Shown piece after piece: positions 15,743 through 16,146 of a stretch of DNA of 16,146 nt (positions within the stretch are counted from its first letter, which is position 1; each line of letters opens with the position of its first letter). Source of the DNA: JBMZCV01 sp049613665 (lineage in GTDB: Bacteria; Bacteroidota; Bacteroidia; Chitinophagales; UBA2359); assembly GCA_049613665.1 (NCBI GenBank), contig JBMZCV010000122.1, forward strand, positions 1 to 16,146. The letters are read 5' to 3'. The translations under genes were made by a program, and so were the position numbers. The notes below the pieces were generated by a model. It did no database searches. It saw only the letters and a program-made list of their open reading frames with translations, and was not told where the DNA came from.

Positions 15743-16146
15743 AAACTACTGAACGACTACTTAAAATAAAAAGTCAGTCTGTTTACTTTTAGGCAAAACT
15801 GCTTTTCAACTAAATAGCATTGCTCTTGAGCATTTTTTTTAAAGAAAAATAACTTGAAAAGCATAAAATGCAAAAATACAATAAGATTGGCGTAGAAAGA
15901 CTTATTTAGGCAGGTTTTGTATTGTTTTTTAGAAAAAAAAGCAAAAACAGTAGAAAAAGCCGTACCTTGTCATGCAAAAGTAAGTAGATATTATTTTCTG
16001 ACGATATTTTTTAAACATACTAAGTACCTTGTAATATAAGTAATTGGCATTTTATTTTTTTATTGCATGTTATTAAAAATGACAACTCTCACCGTTGCTG
16101 TGTGTTATCACCAGCAACTAAAAGGATAAATAGCGTATTTTAAAGC
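15743..16146. other. Intergenic end of window with one hairpin
   Basis: No gene is seen. GTTGCTG (16094-16100) and CAGCAAC (16112-16118) form a 7-bp stem that extends through GTG/CAC with one bulged T around loop TTAT. There is no T tract, so it is more likely a dispersed palindrome or regulatory hairpin than a terminator. GTACCTTGT occurs twice, at 15962-15970 and 16024-16032, each followed by AT-rich sequence containing AAGTAA; its meaning is unknown. Confidence 0.5.

Overview
The window is AT-rich chromosomal DNA from a member of the Bacteroidota. Four things point there: two proteins end in type IX secretion (T9SS) type A sorting tails (FPNP/YPNP followed by GVY...K); lipoproteins and AQ-ending signal peptides are typical of the phylum; the one clear promoter has the Bacteroidota form TTG-N18-TAnnTTTG; and there are no obvious purine-rich ribosome binding sites. 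I cannot name a genus. A marine or gliding Cytophagales/Saprospirales-type organism is a guess.

Layout, left to right. 1-3095 (+): 3' part of a long secreted protein with at least six tandem 97-98-residue Cys-containing repeats, a cadherin-like/Big domain and a T9SS tail. 3096-3368: an inverted-repeat element. 3369-6116 (-): a membrane-anchored NACHT (bacterial NLR-like) NTPase whose C-terminal region contains 34 copies of a 9-bp repeat. 6371-7618 (+): a lipoprotein serpin with an inhibitory-type hinge. 7619-8064: a cluster of nested hairpins, a dispersed 29-bp palindrome and a strong bidirectional terminator. 8065-10755 (-): a T9SS-secreted subtilisin-like protease with Fn3 and GEVED domains. 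10896-11777 (-): a diheme cytochrome c lipoprotein. 12040-14232 (+): an exported glycoside-hydrolase-like protein. 14233-14845: mostly non-coding, with two or three hairpin terminators, one having no visible gene. 14846-15622 (-): the essential ribosome-assembly GTPase EngB/YsxC with a charged C-terminal tail. 15623-16146: non-coding, with a second copy of the 29-bp palindrome and another hairpin.

Most genes look like single transcription units in an accessory, cell-surface-oriented neighbourhood (adhesin-like protein, serpin, protease, cytochrome, glycosidase-like protein); EngB is the one housekeeping gene. The NACHT gene and serpin are divergently arranged, and the serpin and subtilase are convergent. 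A functional link among NLR, protease inhibitor and protease is possible but is inference only.

The most unusual object is the 9-bp repeat inside the NACHT gene. All 34 units fit T[C/A]G-[A/T]AA-A[G/T]C on the + strand. Six bases never change and three vary between exactly two states, and each variable base changes one amino acid (R/L, F/L, D/A). It looks like a combinatorially variable sensor or effector tail on an immune-type NTPase.
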